Assembly: GCF_025465945.1 (NCBI RefSeq)
Contig: NZ_JANLNW010000034.1
Location: 1 to 64,000, forward strand
DNA from: Pseudomonas sp. 6D_7.1_Bac1
Lineage (GTDB): Bacteria > Pseudomonadota > Gammaproteobacteria > Pseudomonadales > Pseudomonadaceae
Length of the DNA: 64,000 nucleotides
Direction: 5' to 3'
Part shown: positions 18,626-27,738 of the stretch, in pieces
How the letters are laid out: every line of letters begins with the position of its first letter
Position numbering within the stretch: position 1 is the stretch's first letter
Notes under the pieces: generated by a model
Seen by the model: only the letters and a program-made list of their open reading frames with translations
Databases searched by the model: none
Told to the model about the DNA's origin: nothing
Made by a program: the position numbers and the translations under genes

Positions 18626-19879
18626 ATGAGCACAATAAAAATAATGGGGTGGCTCTTGAAAACAACAATAAATCGCAGCCTTGCAGCATCGTGCGTGTGC
18701 CTGGTATTGCCGTTCTCGGCCCAGGCTCTGGAGTTCGCCGGTTACTTGCGTAGCGGCGTCGGAACCACGGTCAACGGCAGTTCGCAATCGTGCTTCAAAC
18801 TGCCTGGCGCGGAGTCGAAGTACCGTCTGGGAAACGAGTGCGAGCAATACGCGGAGCTGGAGTTACGTCAGGACCTGCTGACTCTCGATGATGGCTCGGT
18901 GTTCAGCGTCGATGGCATGGCCTCGCTGTACAACCAGTACGACCGCAACCTGACGTTCCAGGGCGACAACGGCTCGGTACGGATGCCGCAGATGTACGCC
19001 CAATGGTCGAACCTGCCGAGCCTCAACGGCGGTTCGCTGTGGGCCGGTCGGCGCTACTACAAACGGAACGACATCCATATTTCCGACTTCTACTACTGGA
19101 ACCAGAGCGCTACCGGCGGCGGTATCGAGGACGTAAAAATTGGCGATCTGAAATACAGCTACGCCTTTTCGCGCAAGGACAACCTGTACCAGAAGGACTA
19201 CGTCACCCGGCAGGATTTCAACGTCGCAGGGTTTAAGACCAACCCTGGCGGTGAGCTGGAGTTTGGCCTGAGCTACATCGACAAACCCGACCGTCGTGAC
19301 GCTCACGCAGGTTGGGCGATCACCGCCCAGCACGTGCAGAAAGACTTCCTCGGCGGCAAAAACAAACTGGCGCTGCAATACGGCGAAGGGCCGGGCACCG
19401 GGCTGGGCTATACCGGCGATGTGGGGCTGGACGACAGCAACAAGAGCTACCGGCTGGTGGAGTTCTTCGACTGGCAGGTGACACCGCGTTTTGGTGGCCA
19501 GGTCGAAGCGGTCTACCAAAAGGACATTCGCCCGGACGGTAACGGCCAGAACTGGATTTCCCTCGGGGTTCGCCCGTCGTATGCGATCACCGATCAATTC
19601 AAACTGGTCACCGAGCTGGGTCACGATCAGGTCGAGGCCCCAGGCGGTACGCGCAAGTTGAGCAAGTTCACTTTTGCCCCGACCTGGTCGCCAAAAGGAC
19701 CGGGTTTCTGGGAACGTCCAGAGGTGCGGTTGTATTACACCTACGCCAGTTGGAACGAGGCGGCCAAGCGTGCGGCCAATGAGTTGGCGGCGGGTTCGGC
19801 GTTATCCGACACCGGCGCCTTCGGCACGGCACTGCACGGTGCAAACGTCGGATTGCAGGTCGAGTACTGGTGGAAATAA
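18626..19879 (+). CDS. LamB/maltoporin-type carbohydrate porin
   Basis: This is an outer-membrane beta-barrel of about 417 residues. A signal peptide (KTTINRSLAASCVCLVLPFSA) ends in AQALEF. LamB family hallmarks are FAGYLRSGVG, the cysteine pair CFKLPG...NECEQYAEL, WAGRRYYKRNDIHISDFYYW and a C-terminal VEYWWK. It probably admits trehalose to the periplasm for TreP. The start is uncertain: ATG 18626 has no RBS, ATG 18644 follows GGATGAG at a long spacing, and TTG 18656 would give the neatest signal peptide after GGGGTGG. The barrel is unaffected by the choice. Confidence 0.88.
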   Translation: MSTIKIMGWLLKTTINRSLAASCVCLVLPFSAQALEFAGYLRSGVGTTVNGSSQSCFKLPGAESKYRLGNECEQYAELELRQDLLTLDDGSVFSVDGMASLYNQYDRNLTFQGDNGSVRMPQMYAQWSNLPSLNGGSLWAGRRYYKRNDIHISDFYYWNQSATGGGIEDVKIGDLKYSYAFSRKDNLYQKDYVTRQDFNVAGFKTNPGGELEFGLSYIDKPDRRDAHAGWAITAQHVQKDFLGGKNKLALQYGEGPGTGLGYTGDVGLDDSNKSYRLVEFFDWQVTPRFGGQVEAVYQKDIRPDGNGQNWISLGVRPSYAITDQFKLVTELGHDQVEAPGGTRKLSKFTFAPTWSPKGPGFWERPEVRLYYTYASWNEAAKRAANELAAGSALSDTGAFGTALHGANVGLQVEYWWK

Positions 19880-19912
19880 GTACGGTTATTAGCTGCAGAC
19901 TCAACTCGCTTC

Positions 19913-20045
19913 TGTAGCAGCTGGCGCAGCCTGCGTTCGGCTGCGCAGCAGTCGTGAATCCTGCATCCTCGGTTAATCTGAATCACCGTGGTGCCTGATT
20001 TTACGACTGCTGCGCAGCCGAACGCAGGCTGCGCCAGCTGCTACA
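19913..20045. repeat. Long-inverted-repeat element, variant arms
   Basis: Arms of about 37 bp (TGTAGCAGCTGGCGCAGCCT... and its complement ending AGCTGCTACA) flank a centre that contains GCCTGATTTTACGAC, which is shared with the elements at 35247 and 39751. The arms differ from the other copies at the GCGCAGCCTGCG segment. It lies between the porin gene and the PTS fusion gene. Confidence 0.8.
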
Positions 20046-20097
20046 CAGTGCAGTGCTGCTCAATGTATCTACACAGAACAAAACCGCAGGTGAAGTC

Positions 20098-22632
20098 ATG
20101 ACCCTAACCCAACCATTGCAATTGCTGGCGCCGCTGTCCGGGGTGCTGATGCCGCTTGATCACGTGCCGGACCCGGTGTTCGCCAGCCGGGTGATCGGCG
20201 ACGGTCTGTGCATCGACCCGACCTCGCAGGTCCTTTGTGCACCGTTGGCCGGTGTGGTCAGCAACCTTCAACACAGTGGCCATGCGATCAGCATCACCGA
20301 TGACAGCGGCGTGCAGGTGTTGCTGCACATTGGCCTGGATACCGTGAACCTGGCGGGGCAGGGGTTCAGCGCCTTGGTCGAGCAGGGTCAGCGTGTCGAG
20401 GCCGGGCAGCCGTTGATCGAGTTCGATGCCGACTATGTCGCCCTGCATGCCCGCAGTCTGTTGACCTTGATGCTGGTGGTCAGTGGCGAGCCTTTCAGCC
20501 TGCTGACACCCGACAGCGGGCTGGTGGCGTGCGCTCAACCCGTGTTGCGCCTGAGCCTTGGCGATCCGCGTTCCAGTGTTGCGCAGGAGGAGGGCGAAGC
20601 GCTGTTCTCCAAACCGATCCACCTGCCGAACCCCAATGGCCTGCACGCGCGCCCGGCGGCGGTTTTTGCGCAGGCGGCGAAAGGGTTTGCGGCAAGCATT
20701 TGCCTGCACAAGCAGCAGGACAGCGCCAACGCCAAGTCCCTGGTGGCGATCATGGCGTTGCAGACGGTTCATGGTGATGCATTGCAGGTCAGTGCGGTGG
20801 GCGAAGATGCCGAATTGGCAATCAGCACGCTGACCCGATTATTGGCGGACGGCTGTGGTGAGGCCATTGCTGAGGTGGCGGTCGTAGCGCCGGTGGTTCA
20901 GGCGCAGGTGGTGTCGACGACGCTGTTGCGCGGCGTCTGTGCTTCGGCGGGCTCAGCCTTTGGGCACGTGGTGCAGGTGGCTGAGCGCACCCTGGAGATG
21001 CCTGAGTTTGCTGCCGATCAACGCGTGGAGCGCGAGTCGCTGGAGCGTGCACTGACACTCGCGACGCAGGCGCTGCAACGCTTGCGTGACAACGCGGCAG
21101 GCGAGACGCAGGCGGACATCTTCAAGGCGCATCAGGAGTTGCTGGAAGACCCGAGCCTGTTGGAGCAAACCCAGGCCCTGATCGCTGAGGGCAAGAGTGC
21201 GGCGTTCGCCTGGAACAGCGCCACGCAAGCCACCGCTACGCTGTTCAAGTCGCTGGGCAGCACGTTGCTCGCCGAGCGGGCGTTGGACCTGATGGATGTC
21301 GGCCAGCGTGTGCTCAAGCTGATCCTCGGGGTGCCGGACGGTGTCTGGGAGCTGCCGGATCAGGCGATTTTGATTGCCGAACAACTGACACCGTCGCAGA
21401 CCGCCGCCCTGGATACCGGCAAAGTACTGGGCTTCGCCACCGTGGGCGGAGGCGCCACCAGCCATGTGGCGATTCTCGCCCGGGCCCTGGGTTTGCCGGC
21501 GGTGTGCGGTTTACCGGTGCAGGTGCTGTCGCTGGCCAGTGGCACCCGGGTGCTGCTCGATGCGGACAAGGGCGAATTGCACCTGGACCCGGCAGCACAG
21601 GACATTGAGCAGTTGCACACCAAGCGCCAGCAGCAACGCCAGCGTCATCAATACGAGCTGGAAAACGCTGCCGAGGCAGCCGTTACCCGCGACGGCCATC
21701 GCTTCGAAGTCACGGCCAACGTTGCTTCGCTGGCCGAAACCGAGCAGGCCATGAGCCTGGGAGCCGAGGGGGTCGGCCTGTTGCGTTCGGAGTTTCTGTA
21801 TCAACAGCGCAGTCTGGCGCCGAGCCCTGATGAACAGGCCAACACCTACAGCGCCATCGCCCGAGCACTGGGCCCGCAACGCAATCTGGTGGTGCGCACG
21901 CTGGATGTCGGCGGTGACAAACCCTTGGCCTACGTGCCAATGGACAGCGAGGCCAATCCGTTTCTGGGCATGCGCGGGATTCGCTTGTGCCTGGAGCGTC
22001 CGCAGCTGTTGCGCGAGCAATTGCGGGCGATTCTGAGCAGTGTCGGGTTGGCTCGTCTGCACATCATGTTGCCGATGGTCAGCCAACTGTCGGAGCTTCG
22101 CCTGGCGCGGCAGATGCTCGAAGAAGAGGCGCTGGCGCTCGGGCTAATGGAGCTGCCGAAACTGGGCATCATGATCGAAGTCCCGGCGGCGGCGTTGATG
22201 GCGGACCTGTTTGCGCCCGAGGTGGATTTCTTCTCCATCGGCACCAACGACCTGACCCAATACACCCTGGCCATGGACCGCGATCACCCGCGTCTGGCCA
22301 GCCAGGCCGACAGTTTTCATCCCTCGGTGCTGCGCCTGATCGCCAGCACCGTGAAGGCCGCCCATGCCCATGGCAAGTGGGTCGGAGTGTGTGGCGCGCT
22401 GGCGTCGGAGACCCTGGCCGTGCCGCTGTTGCTGGGGCTGGGGGTGGATGAGCTGTCGGTCAGCGTGCCGTTGATTCCGGCGATCAAGGCGGCGATTCGT
22501 GAGGTCGAACTCAGTGACTGTCAGGCTATCGCGCACCAGGTGCTGGGGCTGGAGAGCGCCGAGCAGGTCCGCGAGGCCTTGTATTTGCAACAACAGGCGA
22601 CGGTCGAAACTTCACAGGTGTTGGAGAACTGA
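20098..22632 (+). CDS. PTS fusion protein EIIA(Glc-type)-HPr-Enzyme I
   Basis: This 844-residue protein carries a whole cytoplasmic PTS relay. An EIIA domain of the Crr type (about 1-150) has the phospho-His in LLHIGLDTV (H77). An HPr domain (about 170-255) has the phospho-His in NGLHARPAA (H183) and a regulatory-type serine in AKSLVAIM. Enzyme I (about 275-840) has GGATSHVAILAR (H456) and the PEP-binding SIGTNDLTQYTLAMDRDHP region. It would take phosphate from PEP and hand it to the cysteine of TreP. The ATG at 20098 is preceded by AGGTGA; an in-frame start at 20053 lies within the end of the repeat element and is rejected. The next gene begins 2 bp after its stop. Confidence 0.94.
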   Translation: MTLTQPLQLLAPLSGVLMPLDHVPDPVFASRVIGDGLCIDPTSQVLCAPLAGVVSNLQHSGHAISITDDSGVQVLLHIGLDTVNLAGQGFSALVEQGQRVEAGQPLIEFDADYVALHARSLLTLMLVVSGEPFSLLTPDSGLVACAQPVLRLSLGDPRSSVAQEEGEALFSKPIHLPNPNGLHARPAAVFAQAAKGFAASICLHKQQDSANAKSLVAIMALQTVHGDALQVSAVGEDAELAISTLTRLLADGCGEAIAEVAVVAPVVQAQVVSTTLLRGVCASAGSAFGHVVQVAERTLEMPEFAADQRVERESLERALTLATQALQRLRDNAAGETQADIFKAHQELLEDPSLLEQTQALIAEGKSAAFAWNSATQATATLFKSLGSTLLAERALDLMDVGQRVLKLILGVPDGVWELPDQAILIAEQLTPSQTAALDTGKVLGFATVGGGATSHVAILARALGLPAVCGLPVQVLSLASGTRVLLDADKGELHLDPAAQDIEQLHTKRQQQRQRHQYELENAAEAAVTRDGHRFEVTANVASLAETEQAMSLGAEGVGLLRSEFLYQQRSLAPSPDEQANTYSAIARALGPQRNLVVRTLDVGGDKPLAYVPMDSEANPFLGMRGIRLCLERPQLLREQLRAILSSVGLARLHIMLPMVSQLSELRLARQMLEEEALALGLMELPKLGIMIEVPAAALMADLFAPEVDFFSIGTNDLTQYTLAMDRDHPRLASQADSFHPSVLRLIASTVKAAHAHGKWVGVCGALASETLAVPLLLGLGVDELSVSVPLIPAIKAAIREVELSDCQAIAHQVLGLESAEQVREALYLQQQATVETSQVLEN

Positions 22633-22634
22633 AC

Positions 22635-22925
22635 ATGTTCGAGAAAATGCAACGGGCGTTCTGGAAGGCATTGACCCCGGATCTGCTGGTGGATGAGCCG
22701 AAGGTGGCGCGCTCGTCTTCAGCATTGCTGACGCCGAGCGTCATCGCAGCACTGGGTGGCGCGGCTAACCTCAAATCCCAACAGCGCATTGCCCTGACGC
22801 GGGTACGGGTGGAGTTGAACAGTGCCGCGCAGTTGGATGCGACGGCCTTGCGTGCGGCGGGTGTTCCGGGGGTGATGATGTTGGCGGGTGGCGTGGTGCA
22901 TTTGATCACCGGATTGGAAGCCTAA
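22635..22925 (+). CDS. Small PTS IIB-like protein lacking the active-site cysteine
   Basis: The 96-residue protein matches the glucose-family IIB domain: ALGGAANLKSQQRIALTRVRV aligns with the consensus around the phosphorylation site, and GVPGVMMLAGGVVHLITG with the C-terminal half. The position normally occupied by the phosphocysteine, two before TR, is alanine (A53, codon GCC). It therefore cannot carry phosphate by the normal chemistry. It starts 2 bp after the PTS fusion gene, so the two are cotranscribed and perhaps translationally coupled. A regulatory or scaffolding role towards the PTS relay is possible but not shown. TreP retains its own intact IIB cysteine. Confidence 0.82.
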   Translation: MFEKMQRAFWKALTPDLLVDEPKVARSSSALLTPSVIAALGGAANLKSQQRIALTRVRVELNSAAQLDATALRAAGVPGVMMLAGGVVHLITGLEA

Positions 22926-22931
22926 CCGAAA

Positions 22932-23067
22932 CCTGTGGCGAGGGAGCTTGCTCCCGCTCGGCTGCGAAGCAGTCGTAAACCATCCAGCGCGCTGTGTCTG
23001 ACGGAATGCGATTGCAGGTTTTAGGGCCGCTTCGCGCCCCAGCGGGAGCAAGCTCCCTCGCCACAGG
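22932..23067. repeat. REP doublet of a second family
   Basis: Inverted 26-bp arms (CCTGTGGCGAGGGAGCTTGC... and complement) are about 84 bp apart. The core GGGAGCTTGCTCCC differs from the main REP family of the window, and the centre carries GCAGTCGTAAACC. It separates the PTS genes from the multicopper oxidase gene. Confidence 0.85.
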
Positions 23068-23173
23068 TGATGTGCGTTCCCTTGTTGCCCTTACTGTTTC
23101 TCAACCGCAGGTGTATCGTATTCGCCTTTTGCGGGCGTCAGGCCCGCGGCTGATACGTGAGGTTGTTGAGTTC

Positions 23174-24550
23174 ATGTCCTTTACCCGTCGACAAATACTG
23201 GGTGGTCTGGCCGGTCTGGCAGTGGTGGGCGTCGGGGCCGGTGGTGCATCGCGTTACTGGCTGGGGAAAATGGCAGACGCCAACGCGGGTCACGATTACG
23301 AACTGATCGCCGCGCCGCTGGATGTCGAGTTGGTGCCGGGGCACAAGACCGAGGCCTGGGCTTTCGGCCCGTCGGCGCCGGGCACCGAACTGCGGGTGCG
23401 CCAGGGCGAATGGCTGCGGGTGCGCTTCATCAACCACTTGCCGGTGCCCACCACGATTCACTGGCACGGCATCCGTCTGCCGCTGGAGATGGACGGCGTG
23501 CCGTACGTCTCGCAACTGCCGGTGCTGCCGGGCGAGTATTTCGACTACAAGTTCCGTGTGCCGGACGCCGGCAGCTATTGGTATCACCCGCACGTGAACA
23601 GCAGCCAGGAGTTGGGTCGCGGACTTGTCGGGCCACTGATCATTGAAGAACGCGAACCCACCGGCTTCAAATACGAGAAGACGCTGAGCCTCAAGAGCTG
23701 GCACGTCGATGAAGAGGGCGCCTTCGTGCCGTTCAGCGTTCCCCGCGAAGCGGCCCGTGGCGGGACGGCGGGACGACTATCGACCATCAACGGCGTGCCG
23801 CTGCCGGTGATCGACTTGCCGGCCGGGCAGATCACCCGGGTGCGTCTGCTGAACCTCGATAACACCCTGACCTACCGCCTCAACATTCCGGGCGTCGAAG
23901 CGCAGATCTACGCGCTGGACGGTAACCCCATCGAGCCGCGTCCGCTGGGCAAGGAATACTGGCTGGGCCCGGGCATGCGCATTTGCCTGGCGATCAAGGC
24001 CCCGGCGGCCGGTGAAGAGTTGTCCCTGCGCAATGGGCCGGTGCGCATTGGCACGTTGCGCTCGGTGGCCAATACGGACGCGCCAACCCAGTGGCCACCC
24101 GCGCTGCCGGCCAATCCGATTTCCGAGCCGGACATCGCCAATGCCGAGAAACTCAACTTCAATTTCGAATGGGTGGGCTCGGTGTCGGTGAACGTCGATA
24201 ATGGCAAGCCGCCGAGCCTCTGGCAGATCAACGGCAAGGCCTGGGACATCACCGATAAAACCTGCGCCGACCGTCCGATTGCTAAGCTTGCGAAAGGCAG
24301 AAGCTACATTTTCGAATTGAAAAACATGACCCAGTACCAGCACCCGGTCCACTTGCACGGCATGAGTTTCAAGGTCCTTGCCTCGAACCGCAAAAAGATC
24401 ACCCCGTACTTCACCGACACCTACCTGCTAGGCAAGAACGAGCGCGCCCAAGTGGCGCTGGTGGCGGATAACCCTGGGGTATGGATGTTCCACTGCCATG
24501 TGATCGACCACATGGAAACCGGCCTGATGGCCGCCATCGAGGTGGCCTGA
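23174..24550 (+). CDS. Tat-exported multicopper oxidase
   Basis: The 458-residue protein starts at ATG 23174 (SFTRRQILGG), giving a twin-arginine signal; an upstream in-frame start lies in repeat DNA and is rejected. Copper motifs appear in order: HWHG (near residue 96), YHPH (near 136), HPVHLHG (near 394) and HCHVIDHME (near 438). These supply the ligands of the type 1 and the trinuclear type 2/3 centres. The three-cupredoxin layout fits laccase/CueO-like enzymes, but there is no methionine-rich insert of the CueO kind. The natural substrate is unknown. Its stop codon overlaps the tadA start (TGATG). Confidence 0.9.
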   Translation: MSFTRRQILGGLAGLAVVGVGAGGASRYWLGKMADANAGHDYELIAAPLDVELVPGHKTEAWAFGPSAPGTELRVRQGEWLRVRFINHLPVPTTIHWHGIRLPLEMDGVPYVSQLPVLPGEYFDYKFRVPDAGSYWYHPHVNSSQELGRGLVGPLIIEEREPTGFKYEKTLSLKSWHVDEEGAFVPFSVPREAARGGTAGRLSTINGVPLPVIDLPAGQITRVRLLNLDNTLTYRLNIPGVEAQIYALDGNPIEPRPLGKEYWLGPGMRICLAIKAPAAGEELSLRNGPVRIGTLRSVANTDAPTQWPPALPANPISEPDIANAEKLNFNFEWVGSVSVNVDNGKPPSLWQINGKAWDITDKTCADRPIAKLAKGRSYIFELKNMTQYQHPVHLHGMSFKVLASNRKKITPYFTDTYLLGKNERAQVALVADNPGVWMFHCHVIDHMETGLMAAIEVA

Positions 24551-25047
24551 TGCGTCAGATACGCCCCGCGCAAATCATCGACCGCAGCCGCGATCAGGAC
24601 TTCATGCGTGAAGCCCTGGCGCTGGCCGCGCAAGGTGCCGCCCTCGGTGAAGTGCCGGTGGGCGCGGTGCTGGTGCAGGACGGTGAAATCATCGGTCGCG
24701 GTTTCAATTGCCCGATCAGTGGCAGCGACCCCAGCGCCCACGCCGAAATGGTCGCGATCCGCGCCGCGGCGCAGGCCGTGAGCAACTATCGGCTGCCAGG
24801 CAGCACGCTCTACGTCACGCTGGAACCGTGCAGCATGTGCGCCGGTTTGATCGTGCATTCGCGGATTGCCCGAGTGGTCTACGGGGCGCTGGAACCCAAG
24901 GCGGGGATCGTGCAAAGCCAGGGGCAGTTTTTCACCCAGGGTTTTCTCAACCACCGGGTACTGGTCGAGGGTGGGGTATTGGCCGACGAGTGCGGGGCGG
25001 TGTTGAGCGAGTTTTTCAAGGCGCGAAGGGCCAAGCCCGCGATCTGA
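24550..25047 (+). CDS. tadA: tRNA-specific adenosine deaminase
   Basis: TadA converts A34 of tRNA-Arg(ACG) to inosine. The 165-residue protein has the zinc-deaminase motifs HAEMVAIRAA and PCSMCAG, and its length and motif spacing match E. coli TadA. The ATG overlaps the stop codon of the multicopper oxidase gene, so the two are translationally coupled. This is an odd pairing of a periplasmic oxidase with an essential tRNA editor. Confidence 0.96.
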   Translation: MRQIRPAQIIDRSRDQDFMREALALAAQGAALGEVPVGAVLVQDGEIIGRGFNCPISGSDPSAHAEMVAIRAAAQAVSNYRLPGSTLYVTLEPCSMCAGLIVHSRIARVVYGALEPKAGIVQSQGQFFTQGFLNHRVLVEGGVLADECGAVLSEFFKARRAKPAI

Positions 25048-25064
25048 GGCACAACACAAATCAA

Positions 25065-25183
25065 CTGTGGGAGCGAGCCTGCTCCGGGCGGCGTTCCGAC
25101 GATGAGGCCGGAACATCCAACATCAATGTTGAATGTCAGGTCGCCATCGTCGGAACGCCGCCCGGAGCAGGCTCGCTCCCACA
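25065..25183. repeat. REPIN with extended GGGCGGCGTTCCGACGATG tail
   Basis: The REP head CTGTGGGAGCGAGCCTGCTC is followed not by GCGATG but by CGGGCGGCGTTCCGACGATG, and the inverted copy at 25145-25183 carries the same 14-bp insertion. It is the only copy of this form in the window. Confidence 0.88.
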
Positions 25184-25214
25184 TTTTGATCTCTATTGGC
25201 AGGGAGATTGGCGG

Positions 25215-26171
25215 TTATTTGCGGGCGACGATCACCGCACGCATCGGCGCCGGCAAGCCTTCAATCGTTTTGCTGTGATCTTCAGGGTCGAGGAAATCGC
25301 TCAGTGACTGATACTTCATCCACTCGGTCCCGCGTTGCTCTTCAACCGTGGTCACGCTGACATCCACACACTTCACATCGCTGAAGCCTGCGCGGCGCAG
25401 CCAGAGCATCAGCGCCGGCACCGACGGCAGGAACCAGACGTTGCGCATCTGTGCATACCGGTCTTCCGGCACCAGCACTTGTTGCTCGTTGCCTTCGATC
25501 ACCAGCGTTTCCAGCACCAACTCCCCGCCTTTGACCAGGCAATCCTTCAACGCCAGCAAATGCTCGATCGGCGAGCGGCGGTGGTAGAACACGCCCATGG
25601 AAAACACCGTGTCGAAGCCTTCCAGGTTCGGCGGCAGGTCTTCGAAAGGAAACGGCAGGTGCCAGGCCGAGGGTTCGGACAGGTAACGCTGCACCGCCTG
25701 GAACTGGCAGAAGAACAGCCAGTTCGGGTCGACGCCGATCACGCTGTCGGCACCGGCACCGAGCATGCGCCACATGTAATAGCCGTTGCCGCAGCCGACA
25801 TCGAGGATGCGTTTGCCCTTGAGGTTCAGGTACGGGGCGACCCGCGACCACTTCCAGTCCGAACGCCATTCGGTATCGACGTGCACGCCGAACAGGTCGA
25901 ACGGGCCTTTGCGCCATGGCGACAAGCCCATCAGCGCGGTGCGCATTTGTGTGCGGGTTTCATCGTCGCAGTCGGTGTCGAGGGTCAAGCCGTTCAGCAG
26001 ATCAACTTCGCTCGGCTGAATCTTCGGCAAGGCGTCCAGCGCACTCTGCCAACGCTCCAGGTCGCCGTGACCCTTTTCCATTTTTACATCGAGTTGCGCT
26101 TGCAGGGTGTTGGCCCAATCGGCCAGCGGCGTACCGGCCAGACGGCGGGCGAGGGGGGACAGATCAATCAT
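25215..26171 (-). CDS. cmoB: tRNA uridine-5-oxyacetic acid synthase (carboxymethyltransferase)
   Basis: CmoB transfers the carboxymethyl group of carboxy-SAM to 5-hydroxyuridine at position 34 of tRNAs. The 318-residue protein has the Rossmann SAM-site motif [15 protein letters not shown] near residue 125, [12 protein letters not shown] after it, and [16 protein letters not shown] typical of CmoB. Its ATG at 26171 overlaps the cmoA stop codon by 4 bp, so the two steps of the pathway are coupled. Confidence 0.97.
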   Translation of the reverse strand: MIDLSPLARRLAGTPLADWANTLQAQLDVKMEKGHGDLERWQSALDALPKIQPSEVDLLNGLTLDTDCDDETRTQMRTALMGLSPWRKGPFDLFGVHVDTEWRSDWKWSRVAPYLNLKGKRILDVGCGNGYYMWRMLGAGADSVIGVDPNWLFFCQFQAVQRYLSEPSAWHLPFPFEDLPPNLEGFDTVFSMGVFYHRRSPIEHLLALKDCLVKGGELVLETLVIEGNEQQVLVPEDRYAQMRNVWFLPSVPALMLWLRRAGFSDVKCVDVSVTTVEEQRGTEWMKYQSLSDFLDPEDHSKTIEGLPAPMRAVIVARK

Positions 26172-26911
26172 GGCAAGGCAATCAACGAGGCAAAGTTAAG
26201 ACACTGGAACCACGGCACGACTTTCGAGAACCCGGCCGCCAGCAGGCGTTCGCGGTGTTCTTCGAGGCTGTCGGGCTTCATGACGTTTTCGATGGCGCTG
26301 CGCTTCTGGGCAATTTCCAGCTCGCTGTAGCCGTTGGCGCGCTTGAAGGCGATGTGCAGGTCGGTGAGCAGCGCGTGTTCTTCGGCGTCTTCGAAGCGCA
26401 GCTTTTCCGAGAGGATCAGCGCACCGCCCGGTAACAGCGACTGGCGGATGCGGCTCAGCAGTGCAGTACGCTCATCCCGGGCGATGAATTGCAGGGTGAA
26501 GTTCAGCGCCACCACCGAGGCCGGCTTGAACGCCAGCGCGAGGATGTCGCCTTCGATCACTTCAACCGGCAGCAGCTCCTGGAACATCGAGTCCTGAGCG
26601 TTGAGGTATTCGCGGCAGCGCTCGACCATCGCCGCCGAGTTATCCACAGCGATCACTTGGCAACCGTCGGTGCGCACGTGACGACGCAGGGCCTGGGTCA
26701 CCGCGCCCAAGGACGAACCAAGGTCGTAGAGCACGCTGTTGGGCTGGGCGAATTGCGCCGCGAGTACGCCGAGGTTTTCGACAATGGTCGGGTAACCCGG
26801 CACCGAGCGCTTGATCATGTCCGGGAACACCCGCACCACGTCCTCGTTAAAGGCGAAGTCAGGCACCTGGGCCAGGGGCTGGGCGAAAAGGCGATCGGAT
26901 TCTTTGCTCAC
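26168..26911 (-). CDS. cmoA: Carboxy-S-adenosyl-L-methionine synthase
   Basis: CmoA makes carboxy-SAM from SAM and prephenate for CmoB. Starting at GTG 26911 the protein has 247 residues, the usual family length, beginning [14 protein letters not shown]-site sequence [17 protein letters not shown] is near residue 60. GGAA lies 5 bp upstream of the GTG. The frame stays open upstream to 27055, but those 48 residues are translated from a REP element (MGASLLA) and are not part of the gene. Confidence 0.95.
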   Translation of the reverse strand: MSKESDRLFAQPLAQVPDFAFNEDVVRVFPDMIKRSVPGYPTIVENLGVLAAQFAQPNSVLYDLGSSLGAVTQALRRHVRTDGCQVIAVDNSAAMVERCREYLNAQDSMFQELLPVEVIEGDILALAFKPASVVALNFTLQFIARDERTALLSRIRQSLLPGGALILSEKLRFEDAEEHALLTDLHIAFKRANGYSELEIAQKRSAIENVMKPDSLEEHRERLLAAGFSKVVPWFQCLNFASLIALP

Positions 26912-27030
26912 GGCGGTTCCAGCGGCGGATGTGGAAAAGGCCGGCATTTTAGCCAACTTGGCGCGCGGATGCGCGGGTTGTCTGATAAACCGCCGGGCAG
27001 GCGCTGAAGTTTGTGTCGTCAGTGATACCG

Positions 27031-27097
27031 CTATCGCGAGCAGGCTCGCTCCCACAAGTACAGCGCTATACCTGTGGGAGCGAGCCTGCTCGCGATG
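27031..27097. repeat. REPIN (inverted REP doublet)
   Basis: Two inverted REP cores about 15 bp apart lie between the YhhN-family gene and cmoA. The end of the element comes within a few bases of the YhhN-family stop codon at 27101. Confidence 0.9.
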
Positions 27098-27100
27098 GAT

Positions 27101-27736
27101 TCAGCGTGGTTTCTGGTGGAACGCCGACGCCGCAATCCCCCATTGCCCCAGCCAGTAGCTAAGGATGATCACGTAGGGTGCGACGTCGAATGGCCACACA
27201 AAGCGGCTGAGGCCGATCACGCTGTCGGAGAACACAAACGCCAGCGCGCCACCGGCCGCCAACAGTGCCGAGCGTTTGGGCACGTCACTGCCCAAACGGG
27301 CCAGCGCCCTCCAAAGCATGGCGCTGATGGCCACGCCGTAAACGATCACTGGGATCAGCAACGGCCCCAGGCCATGGGAAATCAGAATCCCCAACAGCAC
27401 GGCACCGACGCCTAGCGCGAAGATCAGTGGCACCAGCGCCAACCGCCGGCAATCACTCAAGTACGCCTTCAAGTACGCCAGGTGCGCCACCAGAAACGCA
27501 CCCAGACCAAACACGAACAAATCCCCAGGCCACGCCAGCAGTACATCGCCGAGCAGGGAAAAGATCAGACCCAGGCTGATCCAGCGCCGATAGTCGCTGG
27601 GCGGTGCGTCGTGTAACCAGCCGAGCAGCGCCAGCACCGGCAACGGTTTGACCAACAGACACAGCAACTCGGCGTGAACGCTCACCCCGTAGAGAAAGGT
27701 CACCGCGCCCATCAGCGCCAGAATCAGCCAGCCCAC
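27101..27736 (-). CDS. Lysoplasmalogenase family (YhhN/TMEM86-like) membrane protein
   Basis: The protein has about 211 residues and seven to eight membrane helices, starting from GTG 27736 (GWLILALMGAV). The family signatures SLIFSLLGDVLLAWPG and ALAFVFSDSVIGLSRF include the conserved acidic residues of the YhhN/TMEM86 fold. Eukaryotic members hydrolyse vinyl-ether lysolipids; the bacterial substrate is unclear. The start at 27736 is chosen because it lies next to the stop codon of the upstream gene (27741-27739); a longer frame to 27796 would overlap that gene by 58 bp. Confidence 0.8.
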   Translation of the reverse strand: MGWLILALMGAVTFLYGVSVHAELLCLLVKPLPVLALLGWLHDAPPSDYRRWISLGLIFSLLGDVLLAWPGDLFVFGLGAFLVAHLAYLKAYLSDCRRLALVPLIFALGVGAVLLGILISHGLGPLLIPVIVYGVAISAMLWRALARLGSDVPKRSALLAAGGALAFVFSDSVIGLSRFVWPFDVAPYVIILSYWLGQWGIAASAFHQKPR

Positions 27737-27738
27737 GA

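Noticed and set aside
26912..27055. N-terminal extension of cmoA beginning MGASLLA
   Set aside because: The extension is translated from a REP element (GTGGGAGCGAGCCTGCTCGC encodes this peptide in one frame). The same peptide appears wherever a frame runs into a REP in this window, so it is not evidence of coding.
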